Of a DNA stretch of 28,442 nucleotides, positions 8,071 through 15,697 are shown one piece after another; position 1 is the first letter of the stretch, and each line of letters begins with the position of its first letter. The translations under genes were made by a program, and so were the position numbers. Origin of the DNA: a virus. The notes below the pieces were generated by a model. It ran no database searches, was not told the origin of the DNA, and saw only the letters and a program-made list of their open reading frames with translations. Location: IMG/VR virus record IMGVR_UViG_3300049596_000006, positions 1-28,442 of that record; one strand, written 5' to 3'.

Positions 8071-8946
8071 TTATTCATCATTTCCCGTTACAGGATTATA
8101 CTTCAATCCATCCGAATACACGAAAGTATTAGAAGCAAATCCATAATCATCTTCTACATTAATTTGTGAATAGTGTATAGAAGCTGCACTGTTGGTAGTT
8201 GGGCTACCATTCGCAAGTAATCCGGGCACAACAACAATGCGTGAGATGCGCCCAGTATTTGCAATATCTTCAAGAGTAATTTTATTAGAAGAATTTGATG
8301 TGACAATACCAAAATCGACTTGTGCGCGCTTGATAATACCTTGACGACGAACTGGTCCGTAGAAATATGCTTTTACAGTAAAGTCAAACGTGTAGATCAT
8401 CGCTCGACGAGTTTGAAAATCTCCTTCATACGTATCTTCTATAGATATCGTATTGAGCACTGTAGGTATGTCTAATATTATATTAGTTTGAGGCAGAATC
8501 CTAACTTGATTAGTCCACTCCGGACCAAAGTATGGAGCTACTTGCTCAAGGATCTGAGCACCATCGTCTGCGTTTCGAACATACGCATATAGATTGAATT
8601 GTAGATCATACGGAACAGGAACATAATTGTAATCTAATTTATCTCTATCGTTAACAACGCGGATGTTTCTTGTCGCTGAGGCTAGTCGTCGAGTCCCGTC
8701 ATAATTTAATGTCGTCATCTCAAAGCCCATTCTAGGCAACTGGATAGCGATTTGTTGATCTAGATTAGGATCTTGTGTGATGCGCACCAAAAACTTTTCT
8801 TTTGGTCCGTATGCTAATGGAACAGCAACAGCTTCTATGTGATTACCAGAAGCGTCGTATCTACGAACAATAAGATCATTAAACATATTACCAAACATGA
8901 TAACATATTTTCTAAGTGATTGATGATAGAATTGTGAACCAAACAT
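8071..8946 (-). CDS. 15: Tail terminator / sheath stabiliser (gp15)
   Basis: The 291-residue protein (T4 gp15 is 272) is recognised by its N-terminus with YHQSLRKYVIMFGNMFNDL and RRYDASG, then YGPKEKFLVRITQDPN and LPRMGFEMTTLNYDGTRR. The later VPYDLQFNLYAYVRNADDGAQILEQVAPYFGPEW stretch is also typical. In T4 this protein caps the finished tube and sheath as a hexamer and joins the tail to the neck. Its ATG follows the gp14 stop codon directly (TAAATG), so translation is probably coupled. A methionine at residue 17 could be a later start, but the conserved residues before it favour the first ATG. Confidence 0.93.
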   Translation of the reverse strand: MFGSQFYHQSLRKYVIMFGNMFNDLIVRRYDASGNHIEAVAVPLAYGPKEKFLVRITQDPNLDQQIAIQLPRMGFEMTTLNYDGTRRLASATRNIRVVNDRDKLDYNYVPVPYDLQFNLYAYVRNADDGAQILEQVAPYFGPEWTNQVRILPQTNIILDIPTVLNTISIEDTYEGDFQTRRAMIYTFDFTVKAYFYGPVRRQGIIKRAQVDFGIVTSNSSNKITLEDIANTGRISRIVVVPGLLANGSPTTNSAASIHYSQINVEDDYGFASNTFVYSDGLKYNPVTGNDE

Positions 8947-9783
8947 TTAAAACCTATCTACTTCAGAAAACGGATTAATTTCGCTAAAGTCCAGGAATCC
9001 ATCAATTGACTTTTGTCTGAAAATCTCATTGTTAGCAGTAGCTATTTGTGTTTCGACGCGATATTCCTGCAAGATATATTCGCCATCTTCATCGGCGTAA
9101 ACATCACCATTTTCAAACAGGAATTGATAATTAAGAATATTTTGGCTGTATCTCGTTTCGATAGCGTCAATTTCAGTATTACCAGTGGCGATATCAAGAG
9201 CACCCATACGATCAACCAACTCGCAAGAAAGCTCATATGTGTAAAGTTTGCCGTGCTGATAAAATACTGCTTCATGTTCTACAAATTTAACTTCGTAGAG
9301 TTTTTTATTCAACGGAAAATAAATAAAATCTCCTTCGAATGGTCGCGGAGATAGCGTTTGATACTCCTCAGTTCCACCAGTTTCAAGTCGCAGAGCTACT
9401 GAGTTAGCCCAACTTTTAGTGTCAGCAGTTTCCATTTGAATGTTGTAGCCAACTTCATCCAAAACTTTTTCGTTAGATACTTGTTCCCATCTCTTACGAG
9501 ACATCACTAACGTCATGGAATCTCTAATTTCTAAATTGAATTTAGAAAGGAAATCTCCTTCTCCCTCGAATCCCTGAGTATTCTTAACATACATTTCGAT
9601 ATCGACAGCATCGTTGAACTGTGATAAAGGATCCTCACCTAAGAGTGTGTCTGGACCAATAATAGTACGAGGTAGATATTTTACATCCAGACCATAGATC
9701 TTGATCGATTCGATGATCAAATCTTCAGCAGTATCCTGCTCTCGCGCGAATGCAAATGGGCGGAAATATTTATTCGTGGCCAT
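8947..9783 (-). CDS. 14: Neck protein (gp14)
   Basis: The 278-residue protein matches the T4 gp14 neck family (256 residues) in size, position and sequence style: an N-terminus with NKYFRPF and EDLIIESIKIYGLDVKYLPR, then DAVDIEMYVKNTQGFEGEGDFLSKF and SKRKRWEQV-type segments (here SRKRWEQV). In T4, gp13 and gp14 form the neck that closes the filled head and offers the surface to which the tail binds. It begins two bases after the gp13 stop and abuts gp15, within one run of translationally close genes. An AATAAATA string inside its first codons is coding sequence, not counted as a promoter. Confidence 0.92.
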   Translation of the reverse strand: MATNKYFRPFAFAREQDTAEDLIIESIKIYGLDVKYLPRTIIGPDTLLGEDPLSQFNDAVDIEMYVKNTQGFEGEGDFLSKFNLEIRDSMTLVMSRKRWEQVSNEKVLDEVGYNIQMETADTKSWANSVALRLETGGTEEYQTLSPRPFEGDFIYFPLNKKLYEVKFVEHEAVFYQHGKLYTYELSCELVDRMGALDIATGNTEIDAIETRYSQNILNYQFLFENGDVYADEDGEYILQEYRVETQIATANNEIFRQKSIDGFLDFSEINPFSEVDRF

Positions 9784-9785
9784 TA

Positions 9786-10529
9786 CTATCCGATCATGTC
9801 TACGTTGGGTAAGCTATAATTGTTGATCACTTCATCGTCCAGCTTAATGATCTCTTCGTTAGCTTCTTCCCAAATCTTTTGTCCGTTGAATGTAACGCCG
9901 CCAGGCAAATTCATGCCCTCAAACTTCTTTAGATTTTCGCCCCACTGAAGTTTCACTAATGCTGTCGTATATTTTCTGAGCCAAGGATCGCTCCAAACGT
10001 CTGGAAACTCTTCCGGATCAACCTGCGTATATCCGTCAATCATAATATACTGATCTGCTATAACGTCTTCATTCCAACTCATGTCGATAAACAATTTATC
10101 TGTATTGCGATTATATCGAATAGGTTTCTTACCTACGAATACTTCTTCAAGGAACTCAATGTGGCGCATCGCAACAACATATGGTGTGACCGATACGCTC
10201 GAGATATTAAACAATTCATTCAGATGGAGCTGATATCTGATATTAAACAAATTCATCGCTCCGAAAGAATCATTAATATCAAATACTCGCGTAACTCCTA
10301 CGAAGTTTTTAGGTAATGTAATATATTGATTATTGATATCTGTTTGTGTCAGTTGATGTGGATAGTATACGTGTTGCATACCATCAAAATGATAATCGCG
10401 AAACTTGAGCAAAGCGTCGTCGATACGATCTTCGACCTGCTCGTCGTCCACATTGATGTCAATAACTGGAGCACCTAGACGACGAAGAACGTATTCTTTA
10501 AACCCGGTACGAGTTGTAATAGTAGCCAT
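9786..10529 (-). CDS. 13: Neck protein (gp13)
   Basis: The 247-residue protein (T4 gp13 is 309) is the head-completion and neck protein that seals the portal after packaging. Supporting sequence includes FKEYVLRRLGAPVIDINVDDEQVEDRIDDALLKFRDYHFDG near the N-terminus, YITLPKNFVGVTRVFDI in the middle, and DPEEFPDVWSDPWLRKYTTALVKLQWGENLKKFEGMNLPGG toward the end. It is the first gene of the leftward neck-packaging-tail block 13-14-15-16-17-18-19-20. A GGAG ribosome site lies 8 bases before the ATG and an AATAAATA late box lies 28 bases further up, in the 76-bp gap shared with the divergent oxygenase gene. Confidence 0.93.
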   Translation of the reverse strand: MATITTRTGFKEYVLRRLGAPVIDINVDDEQVEDRIDDALLKFRDYHFDGMQHVYYPHQLTQTDINNQYITLPKNFVGVTRVFDINDSFGAMNLFNIRYQLHLNELFNISSVSVTPYVVAMRHIEFLEEVFVGKKPIRYNRNTDKLFIDMSWNEDVIADQYIMIDGYTQVDPEEFPDVWSDPWLRKYTTALVKLQWGENLKKFEGMNLPGGVTFNGQKIWEEANEEIIKLDDEVINNYSLPNVDMIG

Positions 10530-10557
10530 AAGTGAAACTCCATGTATAATCTTTAGC

Positions 10558-10565
10558 TATTTATT
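10558..10565 (-). promoter_or_regulatory. Late promoter-like box for the gp13 block
   Basis: The minus strand reads AATAAATA, one mismatch to the T4 late consensus. Its near edge is 28 bases from the gp13 start, the same spacing as for the tail tube gene and nearly that of the 195-aa gene. It lies in the 76-bp divergent gap and would start the neck-to-tail transcript. Confidence 0.55.
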
Positions 10566-10574
10566 GTTCTGCTA

Positions 10575-10580
10575 TATAAT
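10575..10580 (+). promoter_or_regulatory. Candidate -10 box for the 2OG oxygenase gene
   Basis: The plus strand reads TATAAT 25 bases before the oxygenase ATG, a perfect bacterial sigma-70 -10 box. The hexamer 17 bases upstream is TTTAGC, which matches TTGACA at only 3 of 6 positions. No TATAAATA late box is seen on the plus strand. The gene may therefore be read by unmodified host polymerase, earlier than its neighbours. This is inference from a short motif. Confidence 0.4.
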
Positions 10581-10605
10581 AGTGTAAGATCTCTGGAGAA
10601 AATGA

Positions 10606-11223
10606 ATGAAATACACAACGATTTATAATGATCCCTGGACCAGAACTAAAATAACCGAGCCTTGGGTATATTGGGATAATGCGTTCACTACGGAAGAACT
10701 TAATCAGATTGTTGCGTACTGTGAAGCTCAAGGTACAGAATTAGGTACTACATTCGGATCAAAAAGCGAAGAAGAAATTAAGAAACATCGAATTTCAAAC
10801 GTCAAGTTTCATAACAGAAATCCGGAAACTGCGTGGATCTTCAATCGATTGAATAATGTGATCCAAGCCGTCAATGAGCAATTTTACGGATTTCATCTAA
10901 ATGGGTATCCATCATTTCAGTATACGACGTATGACGCCGAGAAAGAAGGGCGTTACGATTGGCATACTGATATGGAATTTGGAACTAGCCATTCTGTAGA
11001 TCTTGAGCCAAGAAAATTGTCATTGACTTTGTGCTTGAATGACGAATACGAAGGCGGGAATTTTCAGCTCAATGTAGGAAAAGAATCTACTCCTAGAGAT
11101 GTGCCTACGCACAAAGGAAGAATTGTATTATTCCCGTCGTTTATGATTCACAGAGTAGCGCCTGTTACCAAGGGCATCAGACGCTCTATTGTTGTTTGGG
11201 TTGTCGGACCAAAATTTATTTAA
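10606..11223 (+). CDS. 2OG-Fe(II) oxygenase, prolyl-hydroxylase type
   Basis: The 205-residue enzyme has the complete iron and co-substrate set of the 2-oxoglutarate dioxygenases related to prolyl 4-hydroxylase (PKHD-type). H120 and D122 lie in DWHTDMEFG, distal H182 in FPSFMIHRVAPV, and R192/R193 ten residues later would hold 2-oxoglutarate. The core strands RKLSLTLCLNDEYEGGNFQL fit the double-stranded beta-helix. Family members couple oxygen and 2-oxoglutarate to hydroxylation of a substrate, often prolyl residues, and relatives are common in marine T4-like phages with unsettled roles. GGAGA lies 6 bases before the ATG. It is the only plus-strand gene here, inserted between the fibre genes and gp13. 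The nearby Y-proline collagen-like fibre and poly-proline arm are attractive candidate substrates, but DNA or host-protein substrates are not excluded. Confidence 0.88.
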   Translation: MKYTTIYNDPWTRTKITEPWVYWDNAFTTEELNQIVAYCEAQGTELGTTFGSKSEEEIKKHRISNVKFHNRNPETAWIFNRLNNVIQAVNEQFYGFHLNGYPSFQYTTYDAEKEGRYDWHTDMEFGTSHSVDLEPRKLSLTLCLNDEYEGGNFQLNVGKESTPRDVPTHKGRIVLFPSFMIHRVAPVTKGIRRSIVVWVVGPKFI

Positions 11224-12359
11224 TACCATTCGCCATTATCTATAGGATTTAATATCTTCTGGAATTCAGAGACATTGTTTTTGAGATCAGATTTAAAAAA
11301 GAAATTTAAATTGTTATCTACAATCAATGGTAATTTATCGTTGTTGTATAGAACTTCAATTTTTCTGCTTGAATCAAAAGAAGAATCTTTGTTCATACCT
11401 AGGCCATTAGACGGATATGACGTTTTTGAATCGTAATAATCTTGATTGCCGTCAAAATTAAAAATATCGTCTTTCATTACATACTTAAATGATTCAGGCG
11501 TAGTTTTAATTTTCTTGTCATGATTAAAAATAGACCATAATTGATAATCGTCTGTTCTAAAGAACGATAAAACATTATTATCATAAATCGTTTTGTCGTA
11601 CGAATCGTTCCATTTAAGTTGGCGGCAACGGCTATTATCCCAACGTAAAGAAAAACCTGCCCACCAAGCATAATCAAATATAGTAGTAATTTCAAAAGGT
11701 GCTTTTTTTAACCAAGGATCAATAGTTTCTAAAAACCACTGAGCTTTATGAACACTATCAAAATTCTTTATAGCCCAAGGTTTCCAATCGGAAAACCTAT
11801 TGTCTAATATCGATGATAGTGTACAATTAAATATCTGTGGAATTTGATCTCCAGAAACCATTACCTGATCGGCAGTCGGTTTAAATCTTGCATGATATGA
11901 ATCGAGCGTGATAATATTTAATTTGTTTTTGATGTGCTCATGATAAAATGTTGGATTTTCTTTAATGCCATTTTGATCCATAATCAGTGTAATGCGACTC
12001 GTGTTAGTTAACAATTTTAAAAATTGTATCAGCACAAATGTAGAATCTATTCCGCCTGAATATGCGATTACGATTTCTTTATTCATATCTATAATTTGCT
12101 GTGCGCGTTCCGCAGAAATATCAGCAAATGTTTTATTAAACGTAGTCGGAATCGTAGGCATTGGGCGATGTACAGTTTTGTATCTACCAAAAAACGTTTC
12201 AGTCCTATCAGACAATTGTCCTGAAGGAGTAGTTGGTTGAGCCGTAGCCATAATCATTTCTATTACATTAATTTTATTCTGAGACTCGGGAAAAATGATA
12301 CTAGAAATTTTTTCCTTATGTTCATAACAATAAACTATACTATCGCCTAACGGTATCAT
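11220..12359 (-). CDS. PP-loop ATP-pyrophosphatase family enzyme (SGGIDS), function unknown
   Basis: The 379-residue protein has the PP-loop signature IVIAYSGGIDSTFVLIQFLK, with SGGIDS at residues 101-106. Enzymes of this class (asparagine synthetase C-domain, QueC, tRNA thiolases) adenylate a carbonyl or acid and release pyrophosphate. Later conserved-looking motifs are VMVSGDQIPQIFNC, and FDYAWWAGFSLRWDNSRCRQLKW in the second half. No glutaminase domain is present, so it is not a full asparagine synthetase. The first ATG is chosen because AGGAGA lies 5 bases before it. In-frame methionines at residues 35 and 37 are alternatives. It stands between the fibre genes and gp13, and its stop overlaps the stop of the convergent oxygenase. 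It could modify a nucleotide, small molecule or virion protein. None of these can be chosen from sequence. Confidence 0.75.
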   Translation of the reverse strand: MIPLGDSIVYCYEHKEKISSIIFPESQNKINVIEMIMATAQPTTPSGQLSDRTETFFGRYKTVHRPMPTIPTTFNKTFADISAERAQQIIDMNKEIVIAYSGGIDSTFVLIQFLKLLTNTSRITLIMDQNGIKENPTFYHEHIKNKLNIITLDSYHARFKPTADQVMVSGDQIPQIFNCTLSSILDNRFSDWKPWAIKNFDSVHKAQWFLETIDPWLKKAPFEITTIFDYAWWAGFSLRWDNSRCRQLKWNDSYDKTIYDNNVLSFFRTDDYQLWSIFNHDKKIKTTPESFKYVMKDDIFNFDGNQDYYDSKTSYPSNGLGMNKDSSFDSSRKIEVLYNNDKLPLIVDNNLNFFFKSDLKNNVSEFQKILNPIDNGEWY

Positions 12360-12364
12360 ATGAT

Positions 12365-12370
12365 TCTCCT
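12365..12370 (-). promoter_or_regulatory. Shine-Dalgarno deciding the start of the PP-loop gene
   Basis: The minus strand reads AGGAGA five bases before the ATG at 12359. This is the strongest ribosome site near any of the candidate starts and supports the long form of the protein over the internal methionines. Confidence 0.6.
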
Positions 12371-12388
12371 AAAGAATATCGTAATACA

Positions 12389-12772
12389 TTAAGAAGACTT
12401 CCCGAAGTCTGATAATACTTTAGCAATATCTTCGGAAGTCAGACGATATTCTTCATTATATGTTTGAGTTTTGCTCACATTAATCAATGATTCAAGACCA
12501 GAAAGGCTAGTATCTAGATTTGGATCTAAAACAGATTCTTTGGTCTTAAGAAAAGTTACTGGCGCATTTTGCATGATCAAACTATCAAGAGCGTCGCCCG
12601 TTGGTGTAGGAACGGGGAGCGTGATCGGAACATCTGTTCTGCATCTTACGATATTATCATCTGCATCGCGCGCGAGCACAACAGAATCTTCGGTAATTAA
12701 ATCTGTGGTATATCGAACAACAATTTGATGCTCATCAGGCCACACTTCTATGATTTTGTATTTGATGTTCAT
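12389..12772 (-). CDS. Conserved-type small protein after the collagen-like fibre, unknown function
   Basis: The 127-residue acidic protein begins [20 protein letters not shown], then has [49 protein letters not shown]. This pattern is familiar to me from small genes following tail-fibre genes in T4-like marine phages, where no function is assigned. The first half looks like beta strands (about 1-60) and the C-terminus a helix ([14 protein letters not shown]). Its ATGA overlaps the collagen-like gene's stop by four bases, so its translation is probably coupled to the fibre. A fibre chaperone or attachment role is a guess from position only. A hairpin overlaps its last codons. Confidence 0.7.
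   Translation of the reverse strand: MNIKYKIIEVWPDEHQIVVRYTTDLITEDSVVLARDADDNIVRCRTDVPITLPVPTPTGDALDSLIMQNAPVTFLKTKESVLDPNLDTSLSGLESLINVSKTQTYNEEYRLTSEDIAKVLSDFGKSS
12395..12410 (-). terminator. Hairpin at the 3' end of the 127-aa gene
   Basis: AGACTT and AAGTCT form a perfect 6-bp stem around a 4-base loop (CGGG on the minus strand), overlapping the last codons of the 127-aa gene. There is no long T-run after it, so it may be an RNA-stabilising or weak processing hairpin rather than a full terminator. Confidence 0.3.
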
Positions 12773-15084
12773 GTTATTGGTCCATCCCTAGTACCGTTAT
12801 TGACGAATTTAGTTATATTAGAATTTCCAGTAATCGAGTTTCCTTGAGTACCGGGAGTTCCTGCGTTTCCGGCTGCGCCTGAAGGTCCAGTTGCTCCTGG
12901 CGTTCCTGCATCGCCGTTAGGAGCAGCTGCTCCATCTCCTGGAGTTCCAGCCGATCCTGGAGTTCCTTGAGGGCCTGTTGGTCCAGTTGGTCCAGTGCTG
13001 CCCGGAGTCCCTGCAGGACCCGTAGGACCCGTAGGACCCGTAGGACCAGTGCTACCAGCGCCGCCAGAATTTCCCGGCGTTCCAGTTGGTCCTCCTGATC
13101 CTGCTGGACCAGTCGAACCAGCGTTGCCTGGAGCTCCTGCGGGCCCTGTTGGTCCCTGAGGTCCTGTTGGTCCAGTTGGTCCAGGAGATCCCGTTGGTCC
13201 AGTTGGACCGGGAGATCCCGTTGGTCCAGTTGGACCGGGAGATCCGCTATCTCCGAAACCGCCGTTAGCGCCGTTAGCACCATTGTCACCTGGCGAACCA
13301 GGAGATCCAGCCGGAACGAAGACTTCGCCATCGGCTCCTATTTCGGGTACAAATGTTGATGGTCCACCAGCGCCACCGACTCCGGCATTTCCGCCAGGTC
13401 CACCGAAGCCGGCATCGCCACTACCTCCTCCGGGACCACCGGCGCCGCCAGGACCGCCTGCTCCTCCAGGACCGCCAGGACCGCCTGCTCCTCCAGGACC
13501 GCCAGGTCCGCCAGGTCCTCCTGGTCCGCCAGGACCGCCGGGTCCTGCTGTTCCTCCGGGTCCTCCTGGGCCTGCTCCTCCACCGGGTCCGCCTGATCCT
13601 CCTGTGCTTCCGCTTGGTCCTCCTGATCCACCAGGACCACCGGGTCCACCCGGACCACCTCCGCCGCCTGCTCCTCCAGGACCGCCAGGTCCGCCAGGTC
13701 CTCCTGGTCCGCCAGGACCCGCAGAACCACCGGCACCACCGCCACCTGATCCGCCAGTTCCACCAGCACCCCCAGCGCCGCCGGGACCACCGGTTCCGGC
13801 TGGCCCTGCTGTTCCTCCTGTTCCTCCAACACCACCACTAATAGTTCCAGAAGCATTATCAAATACAAGAATCATACCGGTATTGGTTTCCGCTAAAAAT
13901 GCGGTGCCGCCATTATTACCGGGATTTCCGTTGTTCCCATTTCCGCCAGGATTGCCTGCGTTTCCTGGAGTTCCGGGATTGCCTGCATTTCCTGGAGTCC
14001 CAGGATTACCGCCTGTTCCGTTATTTCCTGGACCACCAGTTCCGCCCGGTCCTCCGGTGTTACCTGGAGAACCATTGTTTCCTGATCCACCAGTTCCGCC
14101 CGGTCCACCAGTTCCGCCCGTATTACCAGCAGCTCCGTTGTTTCCTGGTCCACCAGTTCCACCAGTTCCGCCAGGCCCGCCGTTTGTTCCATTGTTTCCA
14201 GTACCACCTGGACCTCCGGGCCCACCAGGGCCGCCCGGACCACCTGCATTACCAGGCTCGCCGGGTCCACCAGCATTACCAGCTTGGCCTGGACCACCAC
14301 TATTACCTGGTGATCCTGCTCCTCCTGGATTCCCGTTTCCGCCAGCATTACCAGGTGATCCTGGATTGCCGTTTTGTCCAGGTGCACCTGGGTTACCATT
14401 AGCGCCCGGATTACCTGAAGCTCCATTGTTGCCGGGAGTTCCGAACGCGCCCTGATTACCAGAAGCGCCTGGACCACCAGCATTACCAGGTGATCCGGTT
14501 CCTCCAGCATTACCCGGCGAACCCGTCGAGCCTGTAGTACCTGTGGCTCCTGTTGAACCTGTATTACCGGGCGTTCCCGACGTACCAGTAGCGCCTACAT
14601 TACCAGGATTACCCGTCGTACCATTAGCGCCTATATTACCAGAACTGCCAGGATTGCCTGTTTCTCCAGTAGAGCCAGCATTACCAGCTGCTCCTGGATT
14701 ACCCGGAGTTCCTGTGTTTCCTGTTGTTCCTGTGTTTCCGGGTGTTCCTGCGTTTCCTGATACTCCCGGTGAACCTGCGTTTCCGCTGGCTCCAGTCGTT
14801 CCTGGATTACCTGATGCACCAGCATTACCGGGAGTGCCTGAAGTTCCTGCTCTTCCGGAAATCGTAGAATTATTATCGATATAGATAAACGTTCCGCCTA
14901 CCCAACCTGTTCCCGTTCTTAATGCGGGATCAGAAGTTGTAGCAGAACCAACTGTAGAATTGATAATTGCAATCAGATTCAGCGGATATGGTGGACTACC
15001 CGCCGCTGTGTATAGATTCACATTATCGGTTGATGAATCTATCTTAACAACTTTAGTTGGTCTTGGCAGGAAACCTAAGAACAT
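12769..15084 (-). CDS. Collagen-like / glycine-rich tail fibre protein with three repeat blocks (collagen-like 1)
   Basis: The 771-residue protein has a 76-residue N-terminal head domain ending [15 protein letters not shown], then three glycine-rich blocks split by short non-repetitive linkers. Block A (residues 77 to about 393) has about 105 Gly-X-Y triplets such as GNP, GTP, GNA and GSP, with every proline in Y. Block B (about 418-570) is GGP/GGA/GGT, with two glycines per triplet, which could form collagen or a polyglycine-II bundle. Block C (about 590-745) switches to GPT/GSP, with X-position proline. The C-terminus ([16 protein letters not shown]) is short. It lies where T4 has the gp12/wac fibre genes, after a 200-aa fibre-like gene. 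The role is most likely a long trimeric fibre or whisker. Codon composition is very GC-rich compared with neighbours because of Gly/Pro. The DNA holds long internal repeats. Confidence 0.85.
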   Translation of the reverse strand: MFLGFLPRPTKVVKIDSSTDNVNLYTAAGSPPYPLNLIAIINSTVGSATTSDPALRTGTGWVGGTFIYIDNNSTISGRAGTSGTPGNAGASGNPGTTGASGNAGSPGVSGNAGTPGNTGTTGNTGTPGNPGAAGNAGSTGETGNPGSSGNIGANGTTGNPGNVGATGTSGTPGNTGSTGATGTTGSTGSPGNAGGTGSPGNAGGPGASGNQGAFGTPGNNGASGNPGANGNPGAPGQNGNPGSPGNAGGNGNPGGAGSPGNSGGPGQAGNAGGPGEPGNAGGPGGPGGPGGPGGTGNNGTNGGPGGTGGTGGPGNNGAAGNTGGTGGPGGTGGSGNNGSPGNTGGPGGTGGPGNNGTGGNPGTPGNAGNPGTPGNAGNPGGNGNNGNPGNNGGTAFLAETNTGMILVFDNASGTISGGVGGTGGTAGPAGTGGPGGAGGAGGTGGSGGGGAGGSAGPGGPGGPGGPGGPGGAGGGGGPGGPGGPGGSGGPSGSTGGSGGPGGGAGPGGPGGTAGPGGPGGPGGPGGPGGPGGAGGPGGPGGAGGPGGAGGPGGGSGDAGFGGPGGNAGVGGAGGPSTFVPEIGADGEVFVPAGSPGSPGDNGANGANGGFGDSGSPGPTGPTGSPGPTGPTGSPGPTGPTGPQGPTGPAGAPGNAGSTGPAGSGGPTGTPGNSGGAGSTGPTGPTGPTGPAGTPGSTGPTGPTGPQGTPGSAGTPGDGAAAPNGDAGTPGATGPSGAAGNAGTPGTQGNSITGNSNITKFVNNGTRDGPIT
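13157..13246. repeat. 27-bp tandem repeat in collagen block C
   Basis: Two perfect 27-bp copies (13184-13210 and 13211-13237) are flanked by a diverged copy at 13157-13183 and a partial copy from 13238. Each unit encodes nine residues of the GPT-GPT-GSP pattern. Unit gain or loss would change fibre length in frame. Confidence 0.85.
13481..13536. repeat. 56-bp exact direct repeat, copy 1 (collagen block B)
   Basis: These 56 bases recur exactly at 13664-13719, 183 bp away. The offset is a multiple of three, so recombination between copies would remove 61 codons and leave the frame intact. Confidence 0.9.
13664..13719. repeat. 56-bp exact direct repeat, copy 2 (collagen block B)
   Basis: This is the second perfect copy of the repeat at 13481-13536. 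Both encode the same GGP/GPG-rich run, and the DNA identity, including silent positions, suggests recent duplication or gene conversion. Confidence 0.9.
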
Positions 15085-15090
15085 TTTTGT

Positions 15091-15693
15091 TTATCTCACG
15101 TCTGGAAGATATGAACCGAAGAGTCGTACACCGTCCGAAAACAGCGTGATGATATCTACTGCACCAACAGCGGTCGAAAGTACCGGTGCAGTTTGCGCGG
15201 TCCACTTATAAGATCCATTCCAAGTCAGATTATAATTTCCCGAGCCGCCCTGAATAACCTTAAGGATATATGTACCAACCTTAAGATTCGTGGGCTTAGC
15301 AATCGCACGAGAAGCTGTAATGGTTACTGTAGCAACACGACCTAAAGCAACGTCCCAGCTAATAGTTGATGCGTCCGACAACGTTTGATGCAGCGCATTA
15401 GAACTGTCTCTTGTTGTACCAGTAATTGTGAGATTAGAACTTGACGAGGAAGAAGTAACAACAAGTTTATTTGAAGTAGTGTTCCCTGATACTGTTATAT
15501 TTTTCGTTACAGCAACAGATTGATTGAATGTACCTAAACCCTTAGATGTAAATGATACGTTAGCTGTCAGAGTATTAGCATACAACGACGATTCGTTGAT
15601 TGCGAATGCATTCAGACGGGTATAACCCTGATTGGAGCGAGTGCGCCACGTATCAAATGTATTTGTAAGGGCTACGTTAGCGATTACAGCCAT
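15091..15693 (-). CDS. Tail fibre-like virion protein, 200 aa
   Basis: The 200-residue protein begins MAVIANVALTNTFDTWRTRS and has a Ser/Thr/Asn-rich beta-type middle (VSFTSKGLGTFNQSVAVTKNITVSG). Its C-terminal domain ends TYILKVIQGGSGNYNLTW...YKWTAQTAPVLSTAVGAVDIITLFSDG, a pattern seen at the ends of many phage fibre and structural proteins. No catalytic motif or membrane segment is visible. It lies four bases after the 71-aa gene and six bases before the collagen-like fibre, so it may be the base or partner of that fibre. That pairing is inferred from position. A TATAAATA box inside the previous gene may drive it. Confidence 0.75.
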   Translation of the reverse strand: MAVIANVALTNTFDTWRTRSNQGYTRLNAFAINESSLYANTLTANVSFTSKGLGTFNQSVAVTKNITVSGNTTSNKLVVTSSSSSSNLTITGTTRDSSNALHQTLSDASTISWDVALGRVATVTITASRAIAKPTNLKVGTYILKVIQGGSGNYNLTWNGSYKWTAQTAPVLSTAVGAVDIITLFSDGVRLFGSYLPDVR

Positions 15694-15697
15694 TGAA

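Noticed and set aside
9767-9774. AATAAATA on the minus strand as another late promoter
   Set aside because: It encodes Asn-Lys-Tyr just after the gp14 start and has no gene start at the usual downstream distance.
11992-12240. Plus-strand 82-aa frame inside the PP-loop gene
   Set aside because: It lies opposite the SGGIDS-coding region, which is clearly the real frame. It has no Shine-Dalgarno site and no family resemblance.
11220-12359. Calling the PP-loop protein asparagine synthetase or QueC
   Set aside because: Only the SGGxDS loop is diagnostic. The N-terminal glutaminase domain of asparagine synthetase is missing and I could not see QueC zinc-binding cysteines, so a named function would be invented.
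13283-14455. Long plus-strand open frame coding a Pro-rich protein opposite the collagen-like gene
   Set aside because: Glycine codons (GGN) read backwards give NCC, so GGX repeats make long stop-free antisense frames. No ribosome site or independent domain is visible, and the minus frame has normal flanking domains.
12840-14860. CRISPR-like or satellite repeat array
   Set aside because: The periodicity is the 9-base Gly-X-Y codon rhythm within one open reading frame. There are no constant repeats with unique spacers.
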